From Valencia hispanica (Eukaryota > Chordata > Actinopteri > Cyprinodontiformes > Valenciidae), in contig OY747712.1 of assembly GCA_963556495.2 (NCBI GenBank), positions 22,838,735-22,902,734 on the forward strand: 64,000 nt of DNA, read 5' to 3'. Position 1 is the stretch's first letter; each line of letters opens with the position of its first letter. Shown here one piece after another: positions 23,127 through 36,000 of the stretch. The translations under genes were made by a program, and so were the position numbers. The notes under the pieces were generated by a model, which did not search any database, had not been told where the DNA came from, and saw only the letters and a list, made by a program, of their open reading frames with translations.

Positions 23127-24540
23127 CATATTAAAAAGAACCTCTGAGGGCTCGGGGTGGGGATGGGGGATGTGTGGCTGCCTTCCCCACATCCCACCCC
23201 TCTGTTTTAAATGCACATTATAACAACACGCATCAACACCATACTCGAGCGGGAGGATGGAGGCTAGGGGTCTTTTCACACCCCTGTTCACTACGGGCCA
23301 TCAGGGGTTGGGGTCCGGAGGAGGAACAGGCGGTCTGGTCGGGGTCCTGGGCTGTCGGGCTGCTTTGCCACTGTGGGGCCCTTGGCGGTCTGCTTGTCTC
23401 CGTCCTAGAAGGTAGGGGGTCCATCTCCCGGGTCCTGGGGATGGTGGCTCTACTGGGGCATCGGTACCTGGACCTGGGAGCATAAAGTGTGTATGGGGTG
23501 TGTGAGTGAGGGTACAGCGTCATTTTTTTTGGGTGTCTTGGTGAGTCAGTGAAAATTTATGTGTTTAAGAGGGAGGGCACGTATGACTGTGTCTGTATGT
23601 CTTTGTCTACCTGTCAGGTTGGATCTTGGTCTGCCCCCTCACCTGGCGCACCTCAGGCCTTACACTTAATGGGGGGCCTATTTCCCCTCCGCCACTCCCC
23701 GCCGGTGACGGGGGCCCCTCCCTGCCGGTGCATCGGTGGTCAATCCAGTTCGGACTTGGTGCATGCCTGGCCGGGCCTGGGGGGCCGATGTGTCGATCGG
23801 CCGATGCGCTGGGCCGATATCTTCCTTTGGTTGGTTGGGGCACCTCTTTTAGGGGTGCCAGGTTTAGGATTGTTGGGTGGTGCCTGCTCGGTGGCTCGGC
23901 GGGATGCGGATCCGGCGTCTCTGCTTGTTTGATCACCTGTTCTGTGCGCACCGTGCGTGGTCGGTTCATTGGCGGGTTGGACCGGCCCTGGCCCTCGTTG
24001 GATGCCTGGTCTCGGCGCTCTGCGTTCCGCGGGATCAGGACCCGGGAGCTGGTACAACTTGGTGTCCAGATGCTGGCTGAGCCCGGCCTGGGGATGCTGT
24101 CCGTCCCCAGCGTCTATCGGTGGGGGCGCCCCGACATAGGGTAGGGGTGGGGCGCTGGGATGTTGGCGGTGGGGATTGGCCTAGGGTGGCGGCGGCGCGT
24201 GGCGGCCGGTCCCTTGTTGGGTCCCTGCTGGGGGGTGGGGTGCCCCTGGGCCCCAGCTCTCCCGGTCCATTGACCGGCCCGCCCTGGCGCGGCCGGTTGC
24301 CGGCGGGGCCCGTGGGCTCGTCACTGCTTCCCCCCGGGCCCCTGCATAGTAGCCGCTGGACGTTCCCCTGGGGTTCTCCTTTGCTCCACTCTTGGGGGAT
24401 GCGGTCGGCCCCGCCCGGGTCCGCCTGGGGCTCTGGGGGTCCTTTGGACGTCTTTGCTCCAATCTCCTTCATGTCTGCATCGATTCCTGGGAGACGGATT
24501 GATGCCTGCACACACCAACTATCGAACACTCTTATGGAGA
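23127..24540. other. GC-rich island of unknown origin
   Basis: Composition changes abruptly at the right edge of the Tc1 element, from AT-rich to strongly GC-rich (long runs of GGGG and CCCC words). The stretch has overlapping open frames on both strands in several registers, as GC-rich noncoding DNA gives. None shows a recognisable domain. It is followed by a pyrimidine-rich stretch and AATAAA words at 24970-25000. It resembles the GC-rich body of a dispersed fish repeat, but I cannot name it. Confidence 0.5.
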
Positions 24541-24729
24541 AACCTTATATGCACCAGCATGCTCACACACACACATAGATGTGGGGTCTCTGGTGTTTAA
24601 GGATATATTCTTGGGCTGAGGTTATCATTACTAGAGCTTGATTAATCGGTACCATGAGTTTTTCTGTGACATTGTTGTTGTATTTTTATATCTATTTTTG
24701 TGTGATGTGGTTGTGTAATTCTTAGTTCA

Positions 24730-24960
24730 CAATGTTTGGTTTGTTTTGTAGATGTTCCTTTTCGTGTTTTGTTTTGTTTTTCCCCTTCTCTCTGCCGTCC
24801 TGTCGGTATGGAGGCAGACTTCAATGTCTTCCTGTGTTTTCTTTGTTCCCCTTCCTCTCTTGTATTTTCAACTCACCCTCTCTCTTGACTTTTTGTTTCC
24901 TACCTCTCTTCTTCATCTTCCTTCTTTCTTCTCCTTAATTTTCCGTCTCCGTGTCCATAA
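24730..24960. repeat. T/C-rich low-complexity tract with downstream AATAAA words
   Basis: Plus strand is dominated by T and C (CCTCTCTCTTGACTTTTTG, CTTCTTCATCTTCCTTC). AATAAA occurs at about 24969 and 24992. Together with the GC-rich island it may be the 3' part of one retroposed unit. Confidence 0.5.
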
Positions 24961-25044
24961 CATCAGGAAATAAAAACCCCAACAATTCATAATAAAGGTT
25001 TTTCACACATATATCAAGTGGAGGACTATAGCAAAAGCTGTACT

Positions 25045-25130
25045 GCTCCGCTTGTGAAAGTAAATCTGTTGGGCTTCTACTTGGTACTCAGACACCAATT
25101 CTGAGCTCCACACTGCCAAACAGGACACGT
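25045..25130 (+). repeat. 87-base repeat, copy B (inverted partner at 14114)
   Basis: Starts GCTCCGCTTGTGAAAG and ends CAGGACACGT, followed by an A-rich tail. Nearly identical to the reverse complement of 14114-14200, although every other repeat pair in the window is much more diverged. Confidence 0.85.
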
Positions 25131-26749
25131 AAAAAAACAAAAACAAAAAAAAAACTCACAAATAACCACCACAGAGTAAAAATCTCTTCTCAGTTGCTTG
25201 GATGATTCATTTTGATGAATCTGTACTGGGTTGATTTATGCCCATTCTTTTACTGTAAGACCCTATCCCTTTGCTTTTCTTAGTCTTCCAGAGTGGGAAT
25301 CTCCACCCCCAGCCCCCAATGACTGACAGCAGCAGGCTGCTTGGACCCTCATGTAACCACTTCGAAACTCTAGCAGACACTAATCCACTGTTGCTGCTCG
25401 TCTCCGCCTCATCCTGTTCTGGCCACTGTCTTTGGTTTCCATACCACAGAAAGAACATAGAAGAGCTGCCAGAACTGATCAATGACTCTATAGCTGTTGA
25501 AAGCTTTTGGGTTATTCATGTGTTGTCATGTAAGGGGGAAAATAGAACATGATTTTTAAAAACTTGAGTTATCCTATCATAATTGTATGACAAAACAATT
25601 TTGCCCAAAAACTCCATAAAGGTTTGGAGCCATTGGTAGATGTTTAAAGCTCACCCTTCAATACACCATGGAAAGAAATAACCACACAGTGCCTCTTACT
25701 GCATTAAAGCATTTCTTTGTGATGAGTTGGGGGCAAAAATTAGAAGCAATGAATACCTTCCTACGTGAACTACATGGACCTCCATCCAGCCTACCAGTCA
25801 TTTCAACGACTAAGGCCATGGGTGTATCATGTTCACAGAGCCAAAACATTCATGTTACCTCCAAAGCATTTGCATCCCAGGTTAAAGTTGAAGCCAATTT
25901 TATTGCAAGAACAGCAGATGGCGCACATGTCCTCCGTAAATAAAAAGTGCTGCTTAGTCATTCATTTTTACAGTGCATGCAGGTCTCAAAGGAGGAATGC
26001 AACATGAAAGTAACATTTTAATTAAAATGTCTTATGATAAAATACCCACAAAATTCTGAAGATTTACAAAATTGAGATATATATAACTGAATCTATGGTG
26101 GAAATGTTGAAACCTTTTATAAAAAGCCTGAACAAGATATAAATCAGCTTTATTCATTCAAGTTAATTGAGAGAGCAAAGAGGGATGACGAGTTAATGAA
26201 AATGTCAGTCTTTACATTGTACTCAGGATAGTTCACAGAAACTAAAGGTGGTACTTCAGCATTGACCTGCAAGGCTCATGTGGTTTCTCCAAGGTTATTG
26301 CATAATCTTTTACTGCATTACATTATTTATCATATGCTCCAAGAAACAGATGCAGACAAATCTGTTGGCACACTTGGCAAAGAAGTACAAACAAGTAACT
26401 GCAGTTGCAAAATCTCACTCTGAAACTTTTAGCTAAATCTCACCTTTAATTTGAGTACTATTCAGTGAGGGGAAATAGCCTATGTTAGAAAACAGCTGTT
26501 TTCATTAAAATTACCACTAACACAATTATATATACCCATAACAATAACTCTAAAATTAAAACATCTTTTACTGGATGAGGACCAATAATTACCTTGCCAT
26601 CACACACATAACTTCATCAAAGAGTGGCATGTTGGGGTCAACAAGTCCCCATAAGAGCTTTTAGATATTATCTACATACCAAATGTTTGTCTGTGACTGA
26701 TGCCACAAAAAAAACATCTTCTGTCTTTCACAAGTGTACTGTAAACATA
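25131..26749. other. Spacer with an unexplained open frame
   Basis: A 91-codon plus-strand frame occupies 25668-25943 (starts MERNNHTVPLTALKHFFVMS). No family is recognised and it has no clear splice context. The rest of the stretch shows no gene, transposon end or simple repeat that I can identify. Confidence 0.35.
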
Positions 26750-27530
26750 TGGAGGTGCAAAACACTACTGAAAATGTTTGATCTGCCTAGATGAGAATAA
26801 ACCTAAACTGAACTTTTTAGGTGGTTTTGATGTGAAACAAATGAGTGAAAAAAACAGATGTTAAGTAGGGTGGAGAATCTGTGAGGCTGTGGACATGTAT
26901 CTCTTGCAAAGGTGATAGTAAACTTGCTAATATGGCACACTGAAGCCTTTGAAATGGCATAAAACTGTTTTAATACAAATTTGGCCATCTCTGCCAGTAG
27001 ATAAAAAATAGGTTGTCACTGGGTGCTTGTGCAAGATAATGACTAAAAATATATGGCAAAATCAACACAGCAATGGTTAATCAGATACAAAATCAACTTT
27101 TTCTGTGCCCATCTCAGTGCCCTGACTTGAATCCTACAGAAAAGCTATAGAGTCAGCTAAAGAGAAGATAGAAAAGCATGAGGACTAAGGACAAAAAAAA
27201 TCTGGTGAGACTGTAGAAAGAGGAATGGTTAATAAATCCTCTCTCGTAAGCTCCAAAGTTGCCAATGGTTAGAGTTAGTGCCATCTATCTGATAAAAATA
27301 TGAAGTATTGATAATGAAGGGTGCCAATATTTGAATCAGTGGTAACTTTATTAAAAACGGTAACTAGATTTCCTCAGATTAGATTCTTTTTTCTCCACTG
27401 AATAAATGGACTAAAATAAAAAAAGTTTCTAAAATTTTCAGTGTGAGATTATTCAAAGAAAGATGAATTTATTATAAGGTTTTTTCAGCTCTTTACAAAG
27501 GGCGCCAACCAATTTTTCCCAATCTGTATT
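26750..27530 (+). mobile_element. Tc1-like transposon relic, 3' half
   Basis: At 27115-27140 the words CAGTGCCCTGACTTGAATCCT correspond to the Tc1 catalytic motif SPDLNP in decayed form. Upstream words fit the middle of a transposase. AAGGGCGCCAACCAA near 27500 resembles a terminal repeat. Many stops. Probably the same broad family as 5711-6330. Confidence 0.5.
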
Positions 27531-30049
27531 CTATATATTGTGTATAGATGTCTACATAACCATTTACATTTACTCTTTAAAGAAACTTGAAAAATGATCA
27601 GTACATCTAATATCCGTTTAGAATTAATAAAGTTTTTTTAAAGTGAATTCAAAGTATTTTATGAAAGAGCTTCATTTACATCTTCAGACAAAAGTAAATC
27701 CAAGAAAATGACAAATTTTACCCAATAAAATATTTTTAGGCTCAAATTAGGAACCCCTGATGAACAAAATCACAACAGAGAAAATTGAGAGCTTTTGTTT
27801 ATTTCAGGAACACATTTTACCACACATCACACACATCAAATTATTAAATACACTCAAAATAGGATTTATCAGTCTCTACTCACAGAGAACATGTATAGTA
27901 AAGCTGTGCAGAAAACAAGTTCTTCTGGGATGTTTCCTTTGTCAGATAACGCCTAATCTATAGAACAAAACCAAACTTTGTAAGAAACAAACAAATAATA
28001 CCTATTTGCAAACATAATATTCACCATCTCTGGATGAAAACTTAGCACCTTGTTCCAGTCTGCAATATTTCGACTGGTGAGTAGTGGATAAGAAAGGATG
28101 GTATGGAGTTTGCCCGTTAGGAAATGAACAAACAAAAAAACAAATTCCTGCCTCTGTAGGTTATTTAAACCCAAACACTATGACAAGAAGGAGTATCCTG
28201 GCAGATAGAAAAGACTGACACAAGGGTTAATCGTACGAGCAACATCTGCAACTTACGTGATGCTATATCCACATATGAGCTGCTGATCAGAAAATACTGT
28301 ACATTGTATGTTTTGCTAAGTTTATAAAAGTAGGTTTGATAGTTTAGATGACATGGCTTTCTAAAAGAGCAATTACTAATCCCTAACACTAAGGCACTGC
28401 TTATGATATAAAACGGCTAACAATAAATGGAGATTGTATTAACTCTGTGCACACAACCCAACTCCAACGTTTGTTTAACATAAAAATTACAGCATGTGAA
28501 AATTACAACACAAAATTTACTTTGAATGCAAAACACAAGCAGGTGCATATTACGAGCGACCTAATCCGAATGGAGCACAGTACTTTCCTTGTTGTGGGAA
28601 ATGACAATACATCACATGCTGAGGTTTCATGCAAGAATCATCATTGCTTTAACATCATGCAGGTGGCTGTGTTGTTTTATTCGACTAATAAAATCCGAAT
28701 TAATGACCTACCGCTTCATGGGGATGGATGATTGTTTCATTGTTAAAAAAAGATTTTTTTTCTCTAAATAAATAATACATATGTACTTTTATCAATTAAA
28801 TATTTGGGGAATAAAAGTTATAAATATTAATAAAGCTAATACCTGATGTCGCCAGTAGAGAGATATATTTTGGGGAGGACTTTACTTTAAAAACTATTTT
28901 GACATTCCATATTCATGCAACTCTGAGAGGACTAATATTGATCAAAAATGTATCTAACGAATATCTGCAAAAGTAAAACGCCCGAATTGTTTAAAAAATA
29001 AATATTAATAAAGCTCATCTTATCTGTGTGGTAAATATTGAAAGACAGTTAAATTGTTACGATTTAAATGTGCAATTAAAATCTGAATACAGTTGAAAGA
29101 TGCATTTGTGCAGTGCCAAAGTATTTACACTGCAGAGGTATTGACTGTAGCCTAAATGCATCATCACTGCCACTGAGGTAACACAGAGATCTGGTGTATT
29201 TAAATACTTGTTTTAACATATAATAAACAATAAATTAACAGGCATCTTCTGTCTGCATTGGGATTTTAATGGCGAGAATACTTTATGCTCATTTCATTAG
29301 AAAAACCAAAACCTGAAATAGTAATACTAAGCAAAATTTGTATTTAGGCCCAATAAACATGTAAAACAACAGAAAGCATATGAAGTCTGCCGATGTCTTA
29401 TATTCAGATATTAAAGGGCATCACAGTCAGCTTTTCATCAAATAAATACTTGGCAGCTTTTTGGTAATTTGATCTGGTATTAGAAAAAAAAAACACCTTT
29501 TAAAGGACGAGTAAGATGCAGTGTATTTACATGTCACAAGGGTTTAGCCAAAAATATTGAAATATTTTACTTTTCAGATGGTCAAGTTGAAGCATAGATG
29601 GTTGCATCATTCAGAAAATCTGAGAAACTGCACGGCAGAAGTTATGAGCTTTTTTAACATCACCATAAAATTGCTTACATCCAATATCACGCAGACTATA
29701 CACGTTCAAATTAGTTTTGTACAGGTTAATGATAAAACCATGATAAAAAGGATGGAAGACGTATGGAATCCCTGATGCCATAGACTCCCTGATATGACAC
29801 GATGAGGTGTAGAGGTGCAAAAACAGTGGTTATTCAATCGCAGACCGCTCCCACTATATGATGGTTTATAGGTCTGCGCTAAACCCTCCAGGAAGATCAT
29901 ATAAGGCCACAATGTTCAGTGAAGAAAGGAAAACGTAAACACTATAAAAAAGAGAGAGATTATTAGAGCAATATAGTCTTGCAGGTTACAGCACCACCTA
30001 TCATATCATAGGGCAGAAATGGGATCATGTACCTTATCACAAAGGCACT
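27531..30049. other. Downstream flank of atg9b
   Basis: AT-rich and presumably holds the atg9b 3' untranslated region. On the minus strand the nearest AATAAA after the stop codon at 30050 is at 28681-28676, about 1.4 kb downstream. A 94-codon plus-strand frame at 28447-28731 is unexplained. Confidence 0.4.
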
Positions 30050-33000
30050 TCATGAACTATGTGGTGTGGCCTTTTTTGGAGTAGAACCACTGTTAATCTC
30101 CTGATCATCTTCATCCTCTTCTTCCTCCTCTTTCCAGCCACCAAGATGGGCAGGGGCTGGCATGGAAATGTTGGAACTATGAGAACCGTGAGCATGAAAA
30201 CCTGAAAAAAAGATAAGCTGATTAGAGCAGAATTTGTAGGTACATGTGGGGTAAATATGTATTCTCATGTGTTTCACCTCAGATTTGAGATTTAATCACT
30301 TGAATGATATTTACAAAAGACATTCATAATAAAACTAAATTCAAAGTTTAGAATTCTAAAAAAAAAAAAGAAATCAACTAACCAACAACCAGCCTGTCCT
30401 TTGTGTTTTAAAACAGAAAAGTTACTTTAAAATGCACTTTTACTGAAACCAAAGAGTCTTACAAATCAGAAAACTAAAACAGAAAGGCACTACTATGTAT
30501 GGATGCTGACATAGGATGTTGTATAAAATTAATCAGGTTAGAAAACAGTTGCTTTCACAGAAACTTTTGCTTTTAATCGGTCCTGTCAGTGAGAATGTGA
30601 ACGAATGAGAACATTTACTGCACCTGCTTTCTGTATTCTAGCTTCGCTTACAACCACCACATGTGTAGCCTTAATATAAAGGGAAATTTTAAGGTCACTG
30701 TTGGGTTGAGTAGTCGTCTACTTGTAAAGTTGTGGGTGCAATTACAGCTTCCTACATCTAGATGTTGATGTGCCCTTAGACAAGACACTTAACTCCAAGT
30801 TGCCTATTGATCTGTGTGTCGGTGAAGGAATGTGTGCACGTTTCTGAACGAGAGCTTAAAATGTATAAGTGCATAATAAATCCTGGTAATCGAACTACCG
30901 ACAACTGCACTGAGGACTGTAGCCTCTGTATACGGGCCGTCTGAACTACGACTGAGACATGTTGACTTGCCTCTGTAACAGCTTTCACACTGAAGGGTGT
31001 TGTATTATTTGGGTATAGTGCGTTCACAAATCAGAAACAGATTAGATTTTTTAGTTTCTGACCAGCTGTCCATCAGTCAGGCCTCATCAAGGTGAAAATC
31101 AGCCAATTTTGGTCATCAACCAACTCCTCAAAAATATCTGATTACCTGTGTTTGTGTGAAGATCTCGCATTGGCACTGAACTCTGCCAGTGTCCTGATGT
31201 CCTCTGTGGATGAGAGCTCTGCTGATGGAGCTACACAGACAAACACTTGTTAGAGTACAACTAAAAATAAGATAACTTTTAAACACAATAATAAACAATG
31301 AATTATTATTTATATCTAATAACAACTATGCAGCACAGCAGCGGTGCTACTTGAGAGAATTATTTCCATCTTTTTTAAACCTACCCAAGATGTAAGTATG
31401 AACCTACAACACAGTAAAGAAATCAGGGAATTACCTCATGTATGTAAATGGCATGGAGGCTCATCTCAGCTGAGGCAAACTCTGAGTGCAGCGCATTGCT
31501 CCGGATGCGAGAGTCACTATTAGACATGCTGTAAAGGAACAACAGAGAAGATATTTGACAGTTGCGTACGAGTTTCAGTGGACCCTTTTCCAGTTACGGT
31601 GAACCCGCTGCAACATTAGATCTCAGGTCTTAAAGGTACCTGTGAATGACCGTGCGATCGCTGCGGTACATGGTGGTCTCAGGGTAAACGGAAGAGGGCA
31701 GAAGGCCATGGGGGCGGCTTCGACTTGGATGTGCATGATGGGATGTGGACAAAGAGGCTAAGACACTGGCTGCGGCAGAGGCAGCAGAGGTTGGTGGGAT
31801 GAAGCGATGGTCGCGCCCTTGCAGTCCAGATGCAGTAAGGATGGGGTGGGCCAGGACACTGGCTAACAGGTTTTCAGGCTAGAAGCGACCACATACATGA
31901 AAAGAGTTTAAGAAGAATAACTTATTTTATGGATGTTACATAACTGACATGGACATTAGGCTTCATACCCCAGTGCCAGACTGGTTGGAGTGTAGAGAGG
32001 TGCACAGAGGGGCCTCTGAGAGCAGCAGCTGCGTCGAAGGCCCACCCTGTGCATCATGCTGCACCTTCTCCTTTAAGTGGCTGATGAACAGCGAGCTCTC
32101 CTGAGGCGGCTGCCAGCGGGGGTTCTTTATGGTGAAGTGCATGAGGGACAACTCAGTCTTGCCATTCTCAGCCTGTTGATACACTGATGCCTCCGTCTGG
32201 CCCTCTGACATCCACTAAAAATATGAGTGTGAACAAATAAAACAAATGTATTAATATAGTTCTCCTAAATATAGTGGCCTCAATCCTGTCATATAAGTTT
32301 AATAAGTCTTACTGTTGGGTTTCCATGTCGTCTAATATCCATCTGAGCAAAGGAGCAGATATCCCCTACTCCAACTACTTCCACAGTGAAGTTCCTAAAG
32401 AAGTCAATGATTTCTAGGGATTTGCTTCTGAGGATGAATATGAGAATGAAGGGAGTAACAATAGGACTTAGCAGCTCCTCCAAAATGAACACCTAAGGCA
32501 AACACAGAAACAGATTAATTATACAATCAATAAGATAATCAATAAGAATTAATGATCCTATGATAAATCTTAGGCAACAATGAAGACAGAGCAACCTAGT
32601 TCAATTTAATACTAGCTAATGTTTTCCTATCTACTGATTTGCTGTTTTCCCCACCGCTTTGTATTGGAACAGCTGTGCCACCTCATCACGGGTCTCGCTC
32701 TTGTTTGCGTTCCCCCTCCAGTGGTCTGGCATGTAGTGGATATGAGCCAGCACGCACTGCAGAAGCTGCTCTGGACACCAAACCATATGTTCATCTGGGA
32801 TGAAAGACCTTGTGCAAAACAAGCAAAACAATGTTAAAATAACTGGTGTGAAAAACAGTGTTTTACAGGAGTATTCATACTTTCTGGTTACAAATAAAAA
32901 CCTCAGTGTATTATGGTTTTATGTAATAGACCAAGACAAAGTAGAGCAGAATTGTGAAGAGGAAGGAAAATGAAATATGGTTGTCTTTTTTTATTTATTT

Positions 33001-36000
33001 TTTACAAATTAACATCTACAAATTCTGCTGTGTATTGGTATTCAGCCCCCAAGTCATTTCCGTGTAGAATCATCTTTCAATGTGATTAAAACAGCCAGCA
33101 TGTCTCTACAAGAAATTAACATCTACAGCATAAATTTTTTTTTAAACTACCCAGTTTTTCAAACAAGCTCAAGAGTGTGTCTGTGAACAGCAATTTTTAA
33201 AAATTCACAAATTCACAATTGGATTTAGCTTTGGACTATAACTAGGTGATTCTAACAAATTATTCCTCTTTGATATATGCCTGTCTAATATTGCTTTGGC
33301 TATGTGTTTATGGTTGTTGTCCTTCTGGAAGCTGAACCTCTCTTTCAGCCTCTTTTTTAATTCTTTTAAAGCCAGAATAGTATCCCCACAGCAGATACTA
33401 CCATAGTTATCTTTTACCTTGGGTACGGAGTGTTTAGAGTATGGTACTACCTTTAAGCCACACAGTACAGAACAGGGCTTAATGAACTGCTTAAAACCCA
33501 GAATTGCTTAAAGCCCAGAACAGCTGGATACTTAAAGTAAATTACATAGCAGTTGACTCCATTTTACTAATTAGGTAGGCAGTTGGTTGCACTGGATTTT
33601 ATTTTGGGTTATTATAGTAAAGGGTGCTGAATTCAAATGAAAGCCTCTTCTCGGAATTTTATTCAAAACATTTTTTCTTTTCATTTCACAGTATGAGCGA
33701 TTTTCTGTTTGTCTATCATCTAAAATCCTGATAAAATAAACTGCAGTTTGTAGTTACAACATGGGAACACATAAATGAAGGTTTAAGAAGTAGGAATATT
33801 TCAGCAAGTTGCTGTAAGTTTATTATAAGAACTGACGTTTGAAAATGTATTGAATTTATATCTTAAAATTACTTCTCTGACTTACACACATAAAAAGTAT
33901 GTTAATAGACTAAATTAATAACAGCAGACATCTGATAGATGTTGTACATATTCTACAAGAGCTTGATGTGTATTAATATACATATATACATTATATGATA
34001 TAACAATGTATATTTTATAGTATAATATTTGTTAGGGATGTGTATTGGCAAGAATCTAGTGATACGATAAGTATCACAATGCAGGGGGAATGATACGATA
34101 TATGGCGATACCATGAGTAAGACTATATATTGTGATTTTTAAGACTGAATTTAACTGTTGAAAAACTGTAACAGCATTCTAAACACTTCAATATGTTTCA
34201 CACTTTAACACATCCAGTTTTATTACTAAATCTAGTTGATACACTGGAACAAAGAAGGTGAAAATATTAACCAACTACCAGTCATATTTTTAATTTTACT
34301 AAAAAAATTACTGTCATAATTAATGGTTCCATTCAAATTCCCAAAAATATGACATAAAAATCGATACATTCCTTTTGAATATCGATACAATATCGTGATA
34401 TATTGAGGTATCGATATTTTCTTACATCCCTAGTAAATATATATATATCCCTTGTATACAGCATACATGATATAAACAGCAAGTATTTTCTCCTTTATCA
34501 AGTTCTATGTCTGACAGTGATTCTGCAGCTGTTGCATCCATAATAGCAAGAAATGGCAACAACTCACCTGGTTATAGTGATAACCACACCCAGCACAGTG
34601 ATAGCAGTCAGAATGTGCTGCACTGTAAGAACGTCCTCATCATAGACAGTCAGTGCAATGAGAACAGCCAGCACTGACCCTGAGAAAAAAGCAACGTTCT
34701 TAGCAAGCACAGTCAGCAGCGGCGATGTGAAGGAGTTCATATACTTTGAAGTGGGTTTGTAGCCACGACCCAGTCGTCCATGCAGCTCGTGGTTCAGCTC
34801 ATTGAAGTGGCGCAGGTATAAACGTCCGTACAGGGACCAGCGGCGTGCGCCCAAGCTTCCAGGTTCCCTGCGGATCACTTCAGTATAACTGAAGAAAGCA
34901 TAAAGCACTTGCCACACCAGGATGAAAGGACACAGCAGCAAATTGGCCAAGCCTATCAGCAGGATCACTCTGCTTAGCTTCTGGGCCAGCTCAAGACGAT
35001 TTCCACTTCGCTTGTACTTGGGGTGTAGGTTCCATTTGTTCTGAAACAGAGAGCCAGGACCCCAGAAAAGGATAAGCTCAAAGTTGTACTTGAGGCCTTG
35101 GGTTAAGAAGATCACATTGCCAAGCAGGGGGAGCTGCAGATGCACTGGCAGCAGCGACTTGTTTATCATGGCCACCATGTAGTTCTTAAAACGCAGGATA
35201 CGGTGATAGATGTCAAGTTCGGTCAGCTCTTTCTTGTGAATGCACATCTGCTGTTCCCTCTGCAAACTGATGAGCCGATCCTGAACTTCCTGCCATGTAA
35301 AGTTGCATAGTTCATCCTGACAAGAAGAAAAAAGAAAGAAAAAAGAAACCAATAAGAAAAACAACACATAGCTTACTTGCTGTAGGAGATATTAACATAG
35401 ATCAACAGGTGGAGTATCTACCATTTTAATCTTCAGTGCTTTGATGTAGAACTGCCTGATCTCCCAGTAGCTCAAAACGTTGCAGAAGACTTTAACAAGG
35501 CGGTAGAGCCAGAAGGTGGCAGCCATTATAAGAAGGAAAATGATCCAGCTGTCGTCTTGTATCCTAAAAGGAAATAAAAAGCACTTTCTGACTCCCATGC
35601 TTTGCATATTTACATCAAATGCATGTTTTCACACATTAACATGCAAATGTATATCTAAATATAGGGGCATTTTTACAAAGAAATTACAAGTTATCTTTAA
35701 AAATATAAACATATATTAAACAAAAGGATTTAAAAAAGCAAAAAAACAGAGAGGCTTATGGTCTCAGATTGGTGTTACTTTCACTTTCTGTTGACATTAC
35801 ACACAGGCTTACAGGGACTTGTGTACCTATTGTAGCTTTTATTTGCCACTTATCATATGTACTAAAAATATTAGAGACGCACCAATGGAGTTCGACCTTC
35901 GGATTCCTCATTTGTCAAAAGACTATAAAAAATAATAAAGAAAAAATATATATATGTTAACTGATGAAGGTAGACGTTTGAATCCAAAGGCAAATTAGGG

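Noticed and set aside
23174..24578. Several overlapping frames of 100-170 codons on both strands
   Set aside because: GC-rich DNA has few stop codons. The frames overlap in sense and antisense, lack domains, and show proline/glycine/arginine-rich random composition.
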